14,084 nt of DNA from an uncultured Porphyromonadaceae bacterium (GCA_900552325.1 URZG01000027.1:1-14084), one strand, 5' to 3'. Counted from the stretch's first letter, positions 1 to 7,214 are shown. Made by a program: numbers and translations. Notes: generated from the letters alone by a model not told the origin.

Positions 1-1
1 T

Positions 2-55
2 TTAGCTGAATCCCGCGGACGTACCCCAAAACGTCGGGTTTTAATACGAGATTAA
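2..55 (+). CDS. Possible 3' end of a rightward gene cut by the window edge
   Basis: Reading from base 2, one frame stays open for 17 codons and ends at TAA (53-55). The peptide ends basic, ...RTPKRRVLIRD. A hairpin followed by a T-rich run begins 15 bases after this stop, which is where a terminator would be expected if this is a real gene end. The fragment is too short to assign to a family, and an open frame of this length can occur by chance. Confidence 0.3.
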   Translation, partial: LAESRGRTPKRRVLIRD

Positions 56-70
56 TCATGATACAAATTA

Positions 71-117
71 GCGGGCACCCTGAAAGATTGTCTCTCCGGA
101 GTGCCCGCAATTATTTT
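71..117 (+). terminator. Hairpin terminator, possibly bidirectional
   Basis: GCGGGCAC (71-78) pairs perfectly with GTGCCCGC (101-108), giving an 8-bp GC-rich stem with a 22-base loop. It is followed on the + strand by the AT-rich run AATTATTTTAT. It suits the end of a gene stopping at 55. On the minus strand it lies about 70 bases past the stop of the cupin gene and could also stop that transcript, but the tail there is less T-rich. Confidence 0.6.
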
Positions 118-181
118 ATAGATTATCTCGGAATATAAATATTACTTTAAAATATGTGAAAGGTGTGTAGAGTAACAGAGA

Positions 182-997
182 TTACGGTAGCTTATCATAT
201 TCGGTATCACTGACAGGTTCAAGCCATTCCGTGCCGGTTTCCTCACCGGGGACCGAGAATGCCAGATGGGCGAACCATGAGTCTTTGGCCGCTCCGTGCC
301 AATGTTTGACGTTGGCCGGGATATTGATGACGGTACCCGGCAGAATCTCTACTGCAGGCTTCCCTTCTTCCCGGTACCAGCCGCGGCCTGCTACGCCTAC
401 GAGCATCTGCCCTCCTCCTTTCTCAGCTTTATGGATATGCCAGTTATTCCGGCAACGAGGTTCGAATGTCACATTAGCGAACGGAATCTGCTCTTTGGAG
501 ACCGGAGCAAGGTAACTGTTGCCGGTAAAATATCCGGCATAGACGGTATTCGGCTCCCCGATCGGGAAGATCATTTCCTGCTGGAATTTTTCTTTTGCCG
601 ACGATGAAGCGGTCTCATCTTTCCAGACCTCTTTCGCCTGCCGGAAGGCAGCCCAGGCCTTGGGCCATCCGGCATAGAACGCGATATGGGTAATAGCCTC
701 GGCAATCTCCCTACGGGTTATGCCGTTTTTCTTCGCCTCCTGCAGATGATAGGTAAGTGAACTGTCGGTAATACCTTGTGAGATAAGACAGGTCACGGTG
801 ATAAGCGATCGGTCACGCAACGAAAGAAGGTCGTTGCGGCTCCATACCTCACCGAAAAGGATGTCGTCATTTAGTCGGGCAAAGTCGGGGGCAAAGTCGC
901 CGAGCGCATCATGCCCTGCTGTCTGGATTATCTTTTGTTGTGCCATAATATTGAAGGTCACTATACTCGTTAATATCAAAATAAATATTTTTTTCAT
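182..997 (-). CDS. Secreted carboxymuconolactone decarboxylase-like / cupin fusion protein
   Basis: 271 residues. Residues 1-19 form a signal peptide (Lys-Lys start, hydrophobic core, cleavage likely after MA), so the protein probably acts in the periplasm. Residues about 35-125 match the carboxymuconolactone decarboxylase (CMD/AhpD-like) fold: LRDRSLITVTCLISQG, then YHLQEAKKNGITRREIAE and the ITHIAFYAGWPKAWAA helix. Residues about 170-265 are a cupin barrel with the metal-binding motifs WHIH and KHWHG. Such CMD-cupin fusions are common in Bacteroidota and Proteobacteria. They are usually annotated only as a CMD-family or cupin protein, and the substrate is unknown. The CMD part carries a single Cys, not the CxxC of AhpD peroxidases, so peroxidase activity is not supported. 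The gene stands alone with its own promoter upstream. ATG at 997 is chosen because it starts the signal peptide. Confidence 0.88.
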   Translation of the reverse strand: MKKIFILILTSIVTFNIMAQQKIIQTAGHDALGDFAPDFARLNDDILFGEVWSRNDLLSLRDRSLITVTCLISQGITDSSLTYHLQEAKKNGITRREIAEAITHIAFYAGWPKAWAAFRQAKEVWKDETASSSAKEKFQQEMIFPIGEPNTVYAGYFTGNSYLAPVSKEQIPFANVTFEPRCRNNWHIHKAEKGGGQMLVGVAGRGWYREEGKPAVEILPGTVINIPANVKHWHGAAKDSWFAHLAFSVPGEETGTEWLEPVSDTEYDKLP

Positions 998-1015
998 GAT
1001 GAGACGATTTATATG

Positions 1016-1051
1016 TACACTGCAAAATTACGGAAAATAATCACCCGGCAA
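1016..1051 (-). promoter_or_regulatory. Bacteroidota-type promoter of the CMD-cupin gene
   Basis: On the minus strand TAATTTTG (1030-1023) matches the TAnnTTTG -7 consensus. A TTG at 1051-1049 lies 18 bases upstream, close to the usual -33 spacing. Transcription would start near 1016, leaving a leader of about 18 bases before ATG at 997. No clear Shine-Dalgarno sequence is seen, which is normal for the phylum. Confidence 0.6.
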
Positions 1052-1100
1052 TATGGCATTTTTAAGGGAAGATTTACCATTTTTCCGGTTGATAATAAAA

Positions 1101-1144
1101 ATGTGAGGCTGAGCCGGAGATTATTTGCCGACTCAGCCTCACGT
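1101..1144 (-). terminator. Rho-independent terminator of the GH87-like gene
   Basis: GTGAGGCTGAG (1103-1113) and CTCAGCCTCAC (1132-1142) form a perfect 11-bp stem with an 18-base loop. One G-T and one A-T pair extend it to 1101/1144. Read on the minus strand, the stem is followed by ATTTTTATTA, a good T-tract. It lies 33 bases past the stop codon of the large gene at 1177. Confidence 0.85.
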
Positions 1145-1176
1145 CTATACAAACAGAGGATTATGTTTCAGAGAGC

Positions 1177-4100
1177 TCAGGGACGTACAACAACCTTTTT
1201 GCCGTTGTGGATATAAATCCCGGGTACTGATGGCTCCGGAATACGTATACCCTGGAGATTAAACCAGATATCTTCTCCTTCGTCACCGGAGTCGACGTTA
1301 TCGTCAACGAATATATCTTCGATTGCCGTGGGACCAAATTTATCCGGACCTGTAGGATTATCGATCATTTCTACAGGCTTGGGAGCATTGGCAACCTCCA
1401 CATCAAGACTCTGAACATGGTTGGCGGAAGTGCTGCCGGTTATTCCGAGATCATTGCAGTTGTCGATCCACACACGGAAATTGGTCGTGCCGGCAACTGC
1501 TTTCCATATACCGCCGTTATTGCCCGTGCCTCCGCAAGTGGTAAGCTCTACGGTCTGGCCCGGCTGAATTCCGGTGGAATAAAGTTCGGTATAGTTGTCG
1601 CTCCAGTATTTAGGATCGTACGACGGCATTGTCTCGAAAAGAATTCCATGCTTCATGTAAGGTGTGGCTTCCGTACCATTATTATAGAGTGTGACAGTGA
1701 AACGTACGTCGTCGCCGGGAGTGATATAATCGCCGTCGCTGCGTGAGGCATTGACTTTGCTCCATGCGATTTTGGTCATCACGATCGAACGGCCGTTTAC
1801 CGGGGTGGTGCTGAAGCCGGTTTCATATACCGTGGACGGATATTCGAAACTGCTTTCACCTACGGCGTTGAGCGTACGCTCGCAGCTGTTGTTGTCGGAG
1901 GTAAGTTCACCTTTGACAGTCGACAAGGTAGCTTTTATCACATGTCCGCCCGCGGTGGCTGTGTATGAGGCGTCCGGGACTTCAATAATTGCCTGCTCGT
2001 TAGGATTGATGCCGTCGGAGTAGCTGGTGGTACCGATTGTCTTTCCGTCAACGGCGATAGTGATTTTCACTGTTTTGCCTTCGGGGAAAACTACCGATGA
2101 TGTGTTCTTCACCAGAACCGCGAATCCGGAGAGTACCTGTCCGGCGGTAACGGTCTTTTCATAAGGTGCCCATGTGAGACCGCCGTCAAGGATATTGAGA
2201 TCGAATCCGGTTATCTCGGGAATCTCGGAGCCACCCTCATAAGGCCAATAGTTTTCCTGAAGCGGCTCCAGACGGTCAGCCTTATCGGGATTAGGATTGA
2301 ATTCCGGGCGGACGGTAGGATATTCCACATCAACAGTCAGTGCGTTGTTGGCGCTCTCGGTATCGCTATAATTGGCTGCATTGTCAACCTGTGCGGTGAG
2401 GGTATGCGCCCCGGATTTCACTGTCCACGTCCAGGATCCGTCGGAGGTGTTGAAGTTGCCAGCGGCAGAACCGGCGCCCCCTCCGTTGGGTGTCACTTCC
2501 CGATATTCGCCGGGAGCGAGAGTGAAGTCTCCGTCGAACCATACGATACCCTGAGTGTATTCACCGCCATCAAGTTTCCATACCACTCCTTTGCCTGAAC
2601 CGAAGCTGTAAGATGTGTTTCCGTAGTTGGCAACTATGGCATGAGGCAGAAGCCTGTCGCCGATTCCGACCTCATCGTCATCGCCCGAAAGATTCTCGAA
2701 CCATACTTTCACGATGCCCACATCTGTGCCGGCATGAGTGTCTATAACAATGTCAGGTTCATCCTCGGCAATCTCGTCAACATTTACATTTTTCACGCGT
2801 GTGTTGTTCGTACGGTCGGTTTCATATAACATCTTCCCTGAGGGATCAACCGTCGCTGTAAATGTATGTTTGCCTTTGGTAGCGGTCCATGTGGCGGGAA
2901 ATTCCACAATTATATGAGAATTGGCGGGTATGCCGTCTTTAACTGTAAAGGAGTAATTACTCTTGTCGTCCACAGAGAAAGTCACGGCGAATTTCGCACC
3001 TGACGGGATTGCGGTGGCGCTTGTATTGTCAAGACGGATTTTGAAAGTAACCTTGTCGCCATCATACATAGTGGAATGAAGCCCGCGGTCGCTTATCCAG
3101 TCGATGGCCGACAGCTTCACGTCATAATTGCGGAGTTCATCGAACGGATTGGGAACAGGCATGATATTTTCCGCATCGGGATAAGGTGGCGTATCGGCCC
3201 AGTCAGGATCGCTGACCCATTCCCAGGCGGAGGGCTCGCTATCCCAGAACGGCCAGTGCTGCTGGGTTTTCCACCCGGTGCTCATATCGGCCGGGACCAC
3301 ACTCCCTTCAACGATCTGGAAGTTGGTCCAGCTTGCGGTATTGCCTCCGTGGGGAAAACATCCTGCGCCGGGATTATAAGTCCATCCGCTGTAATCGATG
3401 TTCCGTTTCGCGAGTCCGGAACCGTTTACATACAGTCCGTCGAACACGATGCCGTCCATAGAGTTCATTATCCTGACCGCTTCGCCCGGACACTCATAAA
3501 CGTGGTTGTTACGGAACACCACATTCTTACATTCGCCTTCGATATCGATGGCAGCATAATTGCGGCCCCAACATTCTTTGACCGTACCGGCACGTACAAG
3601 ATAGTTGTTCTCGAAAAGGATCGGTTTTTCGGAAGTCGTGCCGGTGAATTTATGCCCGTCAAAGGTTGTGTTGAGATGTATGCCCGACGCCATGAATGTG
3701 TCGCAGATATAATTGTTGTACGCTTTCTGGTTGATACCCCCGTAGAGGGCTATCGCGCCGGCGCGCCACATCAGATCAATGGTGTTGTAGGCGAATATGT
3801 TGTCGTATTCGTCTTTTGCACCATACTTGGAGTCGTTCCAGTTGGCGAGGCCGTCATCACCATTGTTCCTTACGGAGCAGTTGAACACGGCGGCTTCCGA
3901 TGTGCCGAGGCAGAAGTTCACGCCGTCGGCGAAATTATTGCGTATGCGGCAGTCGGCGATTCTGAGGCCGTCGCTGCAGCGTGCGGTAGCGTCGTTGTAG
4001 TCTCCGAGCCAGAATCCGCACTCGAAGTGCTCTACCCACACATGGTGGAATACTGAACCCGAACACCATATATCCATGATTCCCTTATACACTGCATTCT

Positions 4101-5151
4101 CTCCGTAACGGTCACAAAGATTGGAATTCAGATAGAGGTTACAGAATTCCACATTATCGCATGTGTTGTTACCTCCGGTATTGGACGGATTACCGCCGGA
4201 TACACCTCCGCCGAAGCGCCCCCAACCGGTAAACTGAATGTTGGTATACCACATTCCGGCACCGGTTATCATGATATTTTTGGGATTGATACTCCACAGT
4301 CCCTGCTGGTTTTCAGTGTCACCTATGGCAGAACATCCCATCAGCCATGTTCCTTCGGGAATGTATACCACACCCCCTACTTTATTGGCTTCGTTCACAG
4401 CGCGGGTGAATGCCCCGCGGTTATCTTTGCTCGTGAGGCTGGCACCATAATCCGTGACGTTGAACACCTGACGGCCGCCTGCGATTTCGGAGGGATCGAT
4501 CGGCTCGGGAACCACCTCTATCTCAAGGAAGTCCACGCCTACCGCCTCGCCGCTCACACATTTGACCTCGATGATATCTCCGGCCTGAAGCATGCGGTTC
4601 AGCTTCACATGCTTCTCGTCAAAAGCGAAAGCCGGGGCATCACCTGAGCTTTGACCACGACTGGGAGTGCCGGCGCCGAAATTGAAATACTGATACATGT
4701 GGTAAGAGGTCAGGGGCACAGACGAATCGAGTGTCCCGTTCACATATATGTCGAGCTGACCCTCTTTCGATTTCCAGCCATCGGCATATCCCATGCTTCC
4801 GGCGTTTTTGTCTGCGATAGTGTATCGCACCGTGACCCCGTCGCCGTAGGTGTTCATCGTCCATTTAACCGAGCTGCCTACCGGCATATCCACGTAGGCC
4901 TGATTACTGGCCTGCGAGGCGATGTTGGCATGATGCCAGTCCGGGGAAGTCTTGATGGATGCTCCTCCTGAAAGTTCAGCATCCGTTGCAGTATTACAGT
5001 CGTAACGGGTATAGGGCATAGTGGCGCCTCGTTTCCCGTCGGCGTCCGGCAGCGGCACCGGCCAGCTGTCAGCCACACTTGCCTGACCTATAGTCGGTGT
5101 GGACAACAATGTCAGCACCGCCAATGGTACCAGACCAAAGAATTTCTTCAT
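1177..5151 (-). CDS. Secreted multidomain GH87-like (alpha-1,3-glucanase/mycodextranase type) beta-helix protein
   Basis: 1324 residues. A signal peptide covers 1-24 (cleavage near IGQA). Residues about 40-215 form a beta-sandwich like the carbohydrate-binding-like domain found before GH87 catalytic domains (SVKWTMN, VTVRYTIAD, LDIYVNGT, GDIIEVK). Residues about 228-620 are a right-handed parallel beta-helix: FNVTDYGA, VVYIPEGTWLM, ITGAGMWYTNIQF, FECGFWLGDY, CRIRNNFADGVNFCLG, NNGDDGLANW. Asp409, Asp432 and Asp433 sit in the ADG and GDDG motifs with the spacing I recall for the three catalytic aspartates of GH87 enzymes. Residues about 675-795, 807-945, 980-1098 and 1120-1255 are four CARDB/Ig-like repeats. 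The last 30 residues (WFNLQGIRI...GIYIHNGKKVVV) resemble C-terminal sorting-like tails of Bacteroidales exported proteins. The probable role is hydrolysis of alpha-1,3-glucan outside the cell or on its surface. A polysaccharide lyase or other beta-helix enzyme remains possible. No SusC/D pair adjoins it. Confidence 0.82.
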   Translation of the reverse strand: MKKFFGLVPLAVLTLLSTPTIGQASVADSWPVPLPDADGKRGATMPYTRYDCNTATDAELSGGASIKTSPDWHHANIASQASNQAYVDMPVGSSVKWTMNTYGDGVTVRYTIADKNAGSMGYADGWKSKEGQLDIYVNGTLDSSVPLTSYHMYQYFNFGAGTPSRGQSSGDAPAFAFDEKHVKLNRMLQAGDIIEVKCVSGEAVGVDFLEIEVVPEPIDPSEIAGGRQVFNVTDYGASLTSKDNRGAFTRAVNEANKVGGVVYIPEGTWLMGCSAIGDTENQQGLWSINPKNIMITGAGMWYTNIQFTGWGRFGGGVSGGNPSNTGGNNTCDNVEFCNLYLNSNLCDRYGENAVYKGIMDIWCSGSVFHHVWVEHFECGFWLGDYNDATARCSDGLRIADCRIRNNFADGVNFCLGTSEAAVFNCSVRNNGDDGLANWNDSKYGAKDEYDNIFAYNTIDLMWRAGAIALYGGINQKAYNNYICDTFMASGIHLNTTFDGHKFTGTTSEKPILFENNYLVRAGTVKECWGRNYAAIDIEGECKNVVFRNNHVYECPGEAVRIMNSMDGIVFDGLYVNGSGLAKRNIDYSGWTYNPGAGCFPHGGNTASWTNFQIVEGSVVPADMSTGWKTQQHWPFWDSEPSAWEWVSDPDWADTPPYPDAENIMPVPNPFDELRNYDVKLSAIDWISDRGLHSTMYDGDKVTFKIRLDNTSATAIPSGAKFAVTFSVDDKSNYSFTVKDGIPANSHIIVEFPATWTATKGKHTFTATVDPSGKMLYETDRTNNTRVKNVNVDEIAEDEPDIVIDTHAGTDVGIVKVWFENLSGDDDEVGIGDRLLPHAIVANYGNTSYSFGSGKGVVWKLDGGEYTQGIVWFDGDFTLAPGEYREVTPNGGGAGSAAGNFNTSDGSWTWTVKSGAHTLTAQVDNAANYSDTESANNALTVDVEYPTVRPEFNPNPDKADRLEPLQENYWPYEGGSEIPEITGFDLNILDGGLTWAPYEKTVTAGQVLSGFAVLVKNTSSVVFPEGKTVKITIAVDGKTIGTTSYSDGINPNEQAIIEVPDASYTATAGGHVIKATLSTVKGELTSDNNSCERTLNAVGESSFEYPSTVYETGFSTTPVNGRSIVMTKIAWSKVNASRSDGDYITPGDDVRFTVTLYNNGTEATPYMKHGILFETMPSYDPKYWSDNYTELYSTGIQPGQTVELTTCGGTGNNGGIWKAVAGTTNFRVWIDNCNDLGITGSTSANHVQSLDVEVANAPKPVEMIDNPTGPDKFGPTAIEDIFVDDNVDSGDEGEDIWFNLQGIRIPEPSVPGIYIHNGKKVVVRP

Positions 5152-5214
5152 TTTGTGAAGGATTTAAGGTTAGTAATTCAGTTATACCTGGTGATAAATT
5201 TCTCCTTCACAAAA
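5151..5214. repeat. Perfect 12-bp inverted repeat spanning the GH87-like leader
   Basis: TTTTGTGAAGGA (5151-5162) and TCCTTCACAAAA (5203-5214) are exact reverse complements separated by 40 bases. One arm overlaps the -7 element and probable start of transcription, and the other ends at the first base of the start codon. If transcription starts near 5203, most of the first arm is not in the mRNA, so this looks more like a DNA-level feature than an RNA hairpin. Function unknown. Confidence 0.6.
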
Positions 5215-5217
5215 TTA
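5203..5217 (-). promoter_or_regulatory. Promoter -7 element of the GH87-like gene
   Basis: TAATTTTG on the minus strand (5217-5210) matches the TAnnTTTG consensus. A start near 5203 would give a leader of about 52 bases before ATG at 5151. The two nearest upstream TTG triplets (5234-5232 and 5244-5242) leave gaps of 14 and 24 bases, neither the usual 19-21. The promoter may therefore be weak or activator-dependent (inference). Confidence 0.5.
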
Positions 5218-5224
5218 CGAGCAT

Positions 5225-5244
5225 GTTAATTCAAGTTAATTCAA
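5225..5244. repeat. Tandem 10-bp direct repeat upstream of the GH87-like promoter
   Basis: GTTAATTCAA occurs twice head to tail (5225-5234 and 5235-5244), and reads TTGAATTAAC twice on the gene's strand. The copies are one helical turn apart and lie about 22-41 bases upstream of the inferred transcription start. This position and phasing would suit an activator binding on one face of the DNA. No regulator is identified. Confidence 0.55.
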
Positions 5245-5273
5245 TCAACCCGAAATATAATCCACAAATTAAT

Positions 5274-5292
5274 GGCATATAATCTATATGCC
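5274..5292. promoter_or_regulatory. 19-bp perfect palindrome, candidate operator
   Basis: GGCATATA (5274-5281) and TATATGCC (5285-5292) are exact reverse complements around a 3-base centre (ATC). It lies between two leftward genes, about 70 bases upstream of the inferred start of the GH87-like transcript. The size and symmetry fit a dimeric repressor or activator site. There is no adjoining regulator gene, so the assignment is inference. Confidence 0.4.
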
Positions 5293-5335
5293 TATGTAAT
5301 AATACGATATCTATTCAATCAGCATCTGCATTATA

Positions 5336-5374
5336 TAGCAAAATTCATCAGATTCAGCCGTTATATTTTTGCTA
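5336..5374 (-). terminator. Weak hairpin downstream of the PH-domain gene
   Basis: TAGCAAAA (5336-5343) pairs with TTTTGCTA (5367-5374) around a 23-base loop. It starts about 20 bases past the stop at 5395 on the minus strand. The stem is AT-rich and no T-run follows it, so it is only a weak candidate for the end of that transcript. Confidence 0.25.
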
Positions 5375-5394
5375 ACAGACTTCTTTTATCATAA

Positions 5395-5886
5395 TCAATT
5401 TCTGACAGAATCACGCACAGAATTGATATAATCCACCATCTTGGGCGCGTCTTCACAGCCGATCATATATTGTCGTCCGTCACGCATCCTAACAAGAAAA
5501 CAATCCGATGCCTTACCATAATATGCGAAGTATCGTCCGAGGTCACGCTCACTGAACCAGCCCCAATATCCCAGAAACCCGCCGCTGCCAAACAGACGTT
5601 TCTCCCCCATTGTTGGCGGACACAGCCGCACGGATTCTATCTCCGAATACGACAGCACGGTAGATCGGATCATCCGTTTTATCCTGACGGCTCTATTACC
5701 GGCCGTCACATTTATCGGAGCATAGAATACGACACCTGAGATTAACGCGCAAAGGCAACCCTGAAACAGGAGGGAGATCCATTTGTCGCCGTGACGGGAG
5801 AAATAGAAGATCATTCCGATTAACATGGCGTTAATCAGAGAAGTCATAACCCAGCAATATGTGCTGTAAACTACTTTCTTTTTCAT
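5395..5886 (-). CDS. Two-helix membrane protein with bacterial PH-like domain
   Basis: 163 residues. Hydrophobic segments at about 9-29 and 36-56 should form two membrane helices with a very short connecting loop. Residues about 58-160 form a soluble domain resembling bacterial PH domains of Bacteroidota: a strand region (NRAVRIKRMIRSTVLSYSEI), then the conserved Gly/aromatic stretch around residues 98-112 (FGSGGFLGYWGWF), LGRYFAYYGK, CFLVRMRDGRQYMIGCE, and a closing helix MVDYINSVRD. The family has no firm biochemical role and is usually annotated as a PH domain-containing protein. The gene is monocistronic as far as can be seen: it lies divergent to the hydrolase and about 240 bases upstream of the GH87-like gene on the same strand. 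I found no clear -7 element upstream. Confidence 0.75.
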   Translation of the reverse strand: MKKKVVYSTYCWVMTSLINAMLIGMIFYFSRHGDKWISLLFQGCLCALISGVVFYAPINVTAGNRAVRIKRMIRSTVLSYSEIESVRLCPPTMGEKRLFGSGGFLGYWGWFSERDLGRYFAYYGKASDCFLVRMRDGRQYMIGCEDAPKMVDYINSVRDSVRN

Positions 5887-6006
5887 TCTTTATGCAATTT
5901 GTTGCGATATAAGATTAGCCGAGAGGGCATGATTCTGTTCCGACATTCCCGGCATATTCCTTTATATTAATCTGACAATATGTTTGACGCAAAAAATCAC
6001 TAAGAG

Positions 6007-6037
6007 TTGCGCTGTTCACCGATGTTGTTTAAATTTG
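6007..6037 (+). promoter_or_regulatory. Promoter of the alpha/beta hydrolase gene
   Basis: TAAATTTG (6030-6037) matches TAnnTTTG, with TTG at 6007-6009 separated from it by 20 bases, the expected spacing. Transcription would start near 6044, leaving a leader of about 25 bases. A second -7-like match, TATGTTTG at 5979-5986, has no TTG at the right distance and is less likely. Confidence 0.55.
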
Positions 6038-6068
6038 CCGCATATTTTCAATAAAACCGTCCACTACG

Positions 6069-7085
6069 ATGAACCTGAGTGCTTCTATCCTGTCACGATT
6101 CAAAACCGCGCGATTAATCGCATGGTTATCGGCAATCTCTTATGCCATCTGTTGTTTTGCCAATACACCGGAATATACCACCAAGTTCAAGGAACAGGCC
6201 GATTCTTTTCTGTCAAGGCTTCCAGACGGAATGCAACACATACAGACCAAAGCCATACGCAAAGCTATGGCTGGCGACTGCCGCGCACTTGATTCGATCA
6301 GAATGGCCCGCAATGCGGAGCCTTCTCTTCCACAGGGAGTCCGTCGCACAAAAGTTGGCGATAATCTGTTTCTTTTCAGAAGCGAGCGGTTCAAGAACGA
6401 CACTTTGCCTCTTCTGATATATCTTCACGGCGGAGGCTGGACAATCGGAAGCGTAAACAGTTGTACGGCATACTGTGCGCAGATGGCGGCCAATGGTGTT
6501 GCTGTGCTCGCTGTGGATTACAGACTTGCTCCAGAAAACCCATTTCCTGCCGGACTGAATGACTGTATCTCGGCCGTAAAGACTGCGAGGGAGAACCTTA
6601 CCGCATGGAAATGTAACAGTATAGCGCTGGGAGGAGACAGTGCCGGCGGCAATCTTTCAATAGCCACCGCTCTCAGCTGCGACCCGGGATTGATTGACAG
6701 ATTAATTCTTTTCTATCCCGTAACAGCGGCTTATGCCGACCTTTCAGAGAGCTGGGAAACTTATGGCTCAGGATATGCTCTTGACTCGGAACTCATGACC
6801 GCGTTTAATGAAGCATATACCGACGACATATTCAATCCTCTCGTTTCTCCGGCGCATGCGTCTGACGAGATCCTTGCATCACTGCCCCCTACTCTTCTGG
6901 TAGCGGCCGACCATGATATTCTGAAGTCACAGGGACGCCGTTTTGCGGAACGTATCCGGAATCTCGGGGTGGATGTATCCTATCATCTTATTCCCGGATC
7001 CGTACATCTGTTCATTACCGTTGCCGGACAACCGGCGGCATTCAGTAAAGCGGTAGAACTCTCGCTTGCTTTTATCAGAAATTGA
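6069..7085 (+). CDS. Exported alpha/beta hydrolase, hormone-sensitive-lipase (HSL) type esterase
   Basis: 338 residues. Residues about 15-31 are a hydrophobic N-terminal segment, probably a signal peptide or anchor. The oxyanion-hole motif HGGGW is at 120-124. The nucleophile elbow GDSAGG puts the catalytic Ser at 191. YRLAPENPFPAGLND (151-165) is a hallmark of the HSL/family IV esterases. Asp283 (in ADHDIL) and His313 (in GSVHLF) complete the triad. All parts expected of an active carboxylesterase or lipase are present. The HSL family acts on short acyl esters, and homologues at the cell envelope often deacetylate sugars or drugs, but the substrate cannot be told here. It has its own promoter and faces the SO_0444-type gene convergently. 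Other ATGs within the frame would lose the signal segment, so the start at 6069 is preferred. Confidence 0.88.
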   Translation: MNLSASILSRFKTARLIAWLSAISYAICCFANTPEYTTKFKEQADSFLSRLPDGMQHIQTKAIRKAMAGDCRALDSIRMARNAEPSLPQGVRRTKVGDNLFLFRSERFKNDTLPLLIYLHGGGWTIGSVNSCTAYCAQMAANGVAVLAVDYRLAPENPFPAGLNDCISAVKTARENLTAWKCNSIALGGDSAGGNLSIATALSCDPGLIDRLILFYPVTAAYADLSESWETYGSGYALDSELMTAFNEAYTDDIFNPLVSPAHASDEILASLPPTLLVAADHDILKSQGRRFAERIRNLGVDVSYHLIPGSVHLFITVAGQPAAFSKAVELSLAFIRN

Positions 7086-7143
7086 TTTTCTACGGTTTCC
7101 TACGCTAATCAACGTGAGTTTGATATACGGATTTCACAAATTA

Positions 7144-7214
7144 ACCATTCAACAATAAAACAATCAGCCACTCGGCTTTATGCTAAGTAGCTGATTGCTT
7201 TATTGTTGAATGGT
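7144..7214. terminator. Long hairpin acting as bidirectional terminator
   Basis: Arms 7144-7172 and 7186-7214 pair over 29 positions with two mismatches (7160/7198 and 7169/7189) around a 13-base loop. The outer 16 bp are perfect, as is the inner CAATCAGC/GCTGATTG block. Read in either direction, the inner GC-containing stem is followed by a T-rich run (CTTTATTGTT or TTTTATTGTT), and the A-rich mirror precedes it. It sits between the convergent hydrolase and permease genes. Confidence 0.75.

Noticed and set aside
12..42. Hairpin CCCG...ACGT/ACGT-CGGG followed by TTTT, resembling a terminator
   Set aside because: The stem is interrupted by a three-base bulge and it lies inside the possible gene end that stops at 55. 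The stronger hairpin at 71-108 is the better terminator.
3076..4056. A 326-codon open frame on the + strand within the GH87-like gene
   Set aside because: It is antisense to the clearly recognisable catalytic core. Its predicted protein has no domain motifs and a composition typical of shadow translation.
1177..5394. Polysaccharide utilisation locus around the GH87-like gene
   Set aside because: No SusC/SusD-like pair, hybrid two-component or ECF sigma/anti-sigma gene is present within the window.
5887..6068. Riboswitch or small RNA between the PH-domain gene and the hydrolase
   Set aside because: Only promoter-like elements are visible, with no strong conserved stem-loops or known aptamer pattern.
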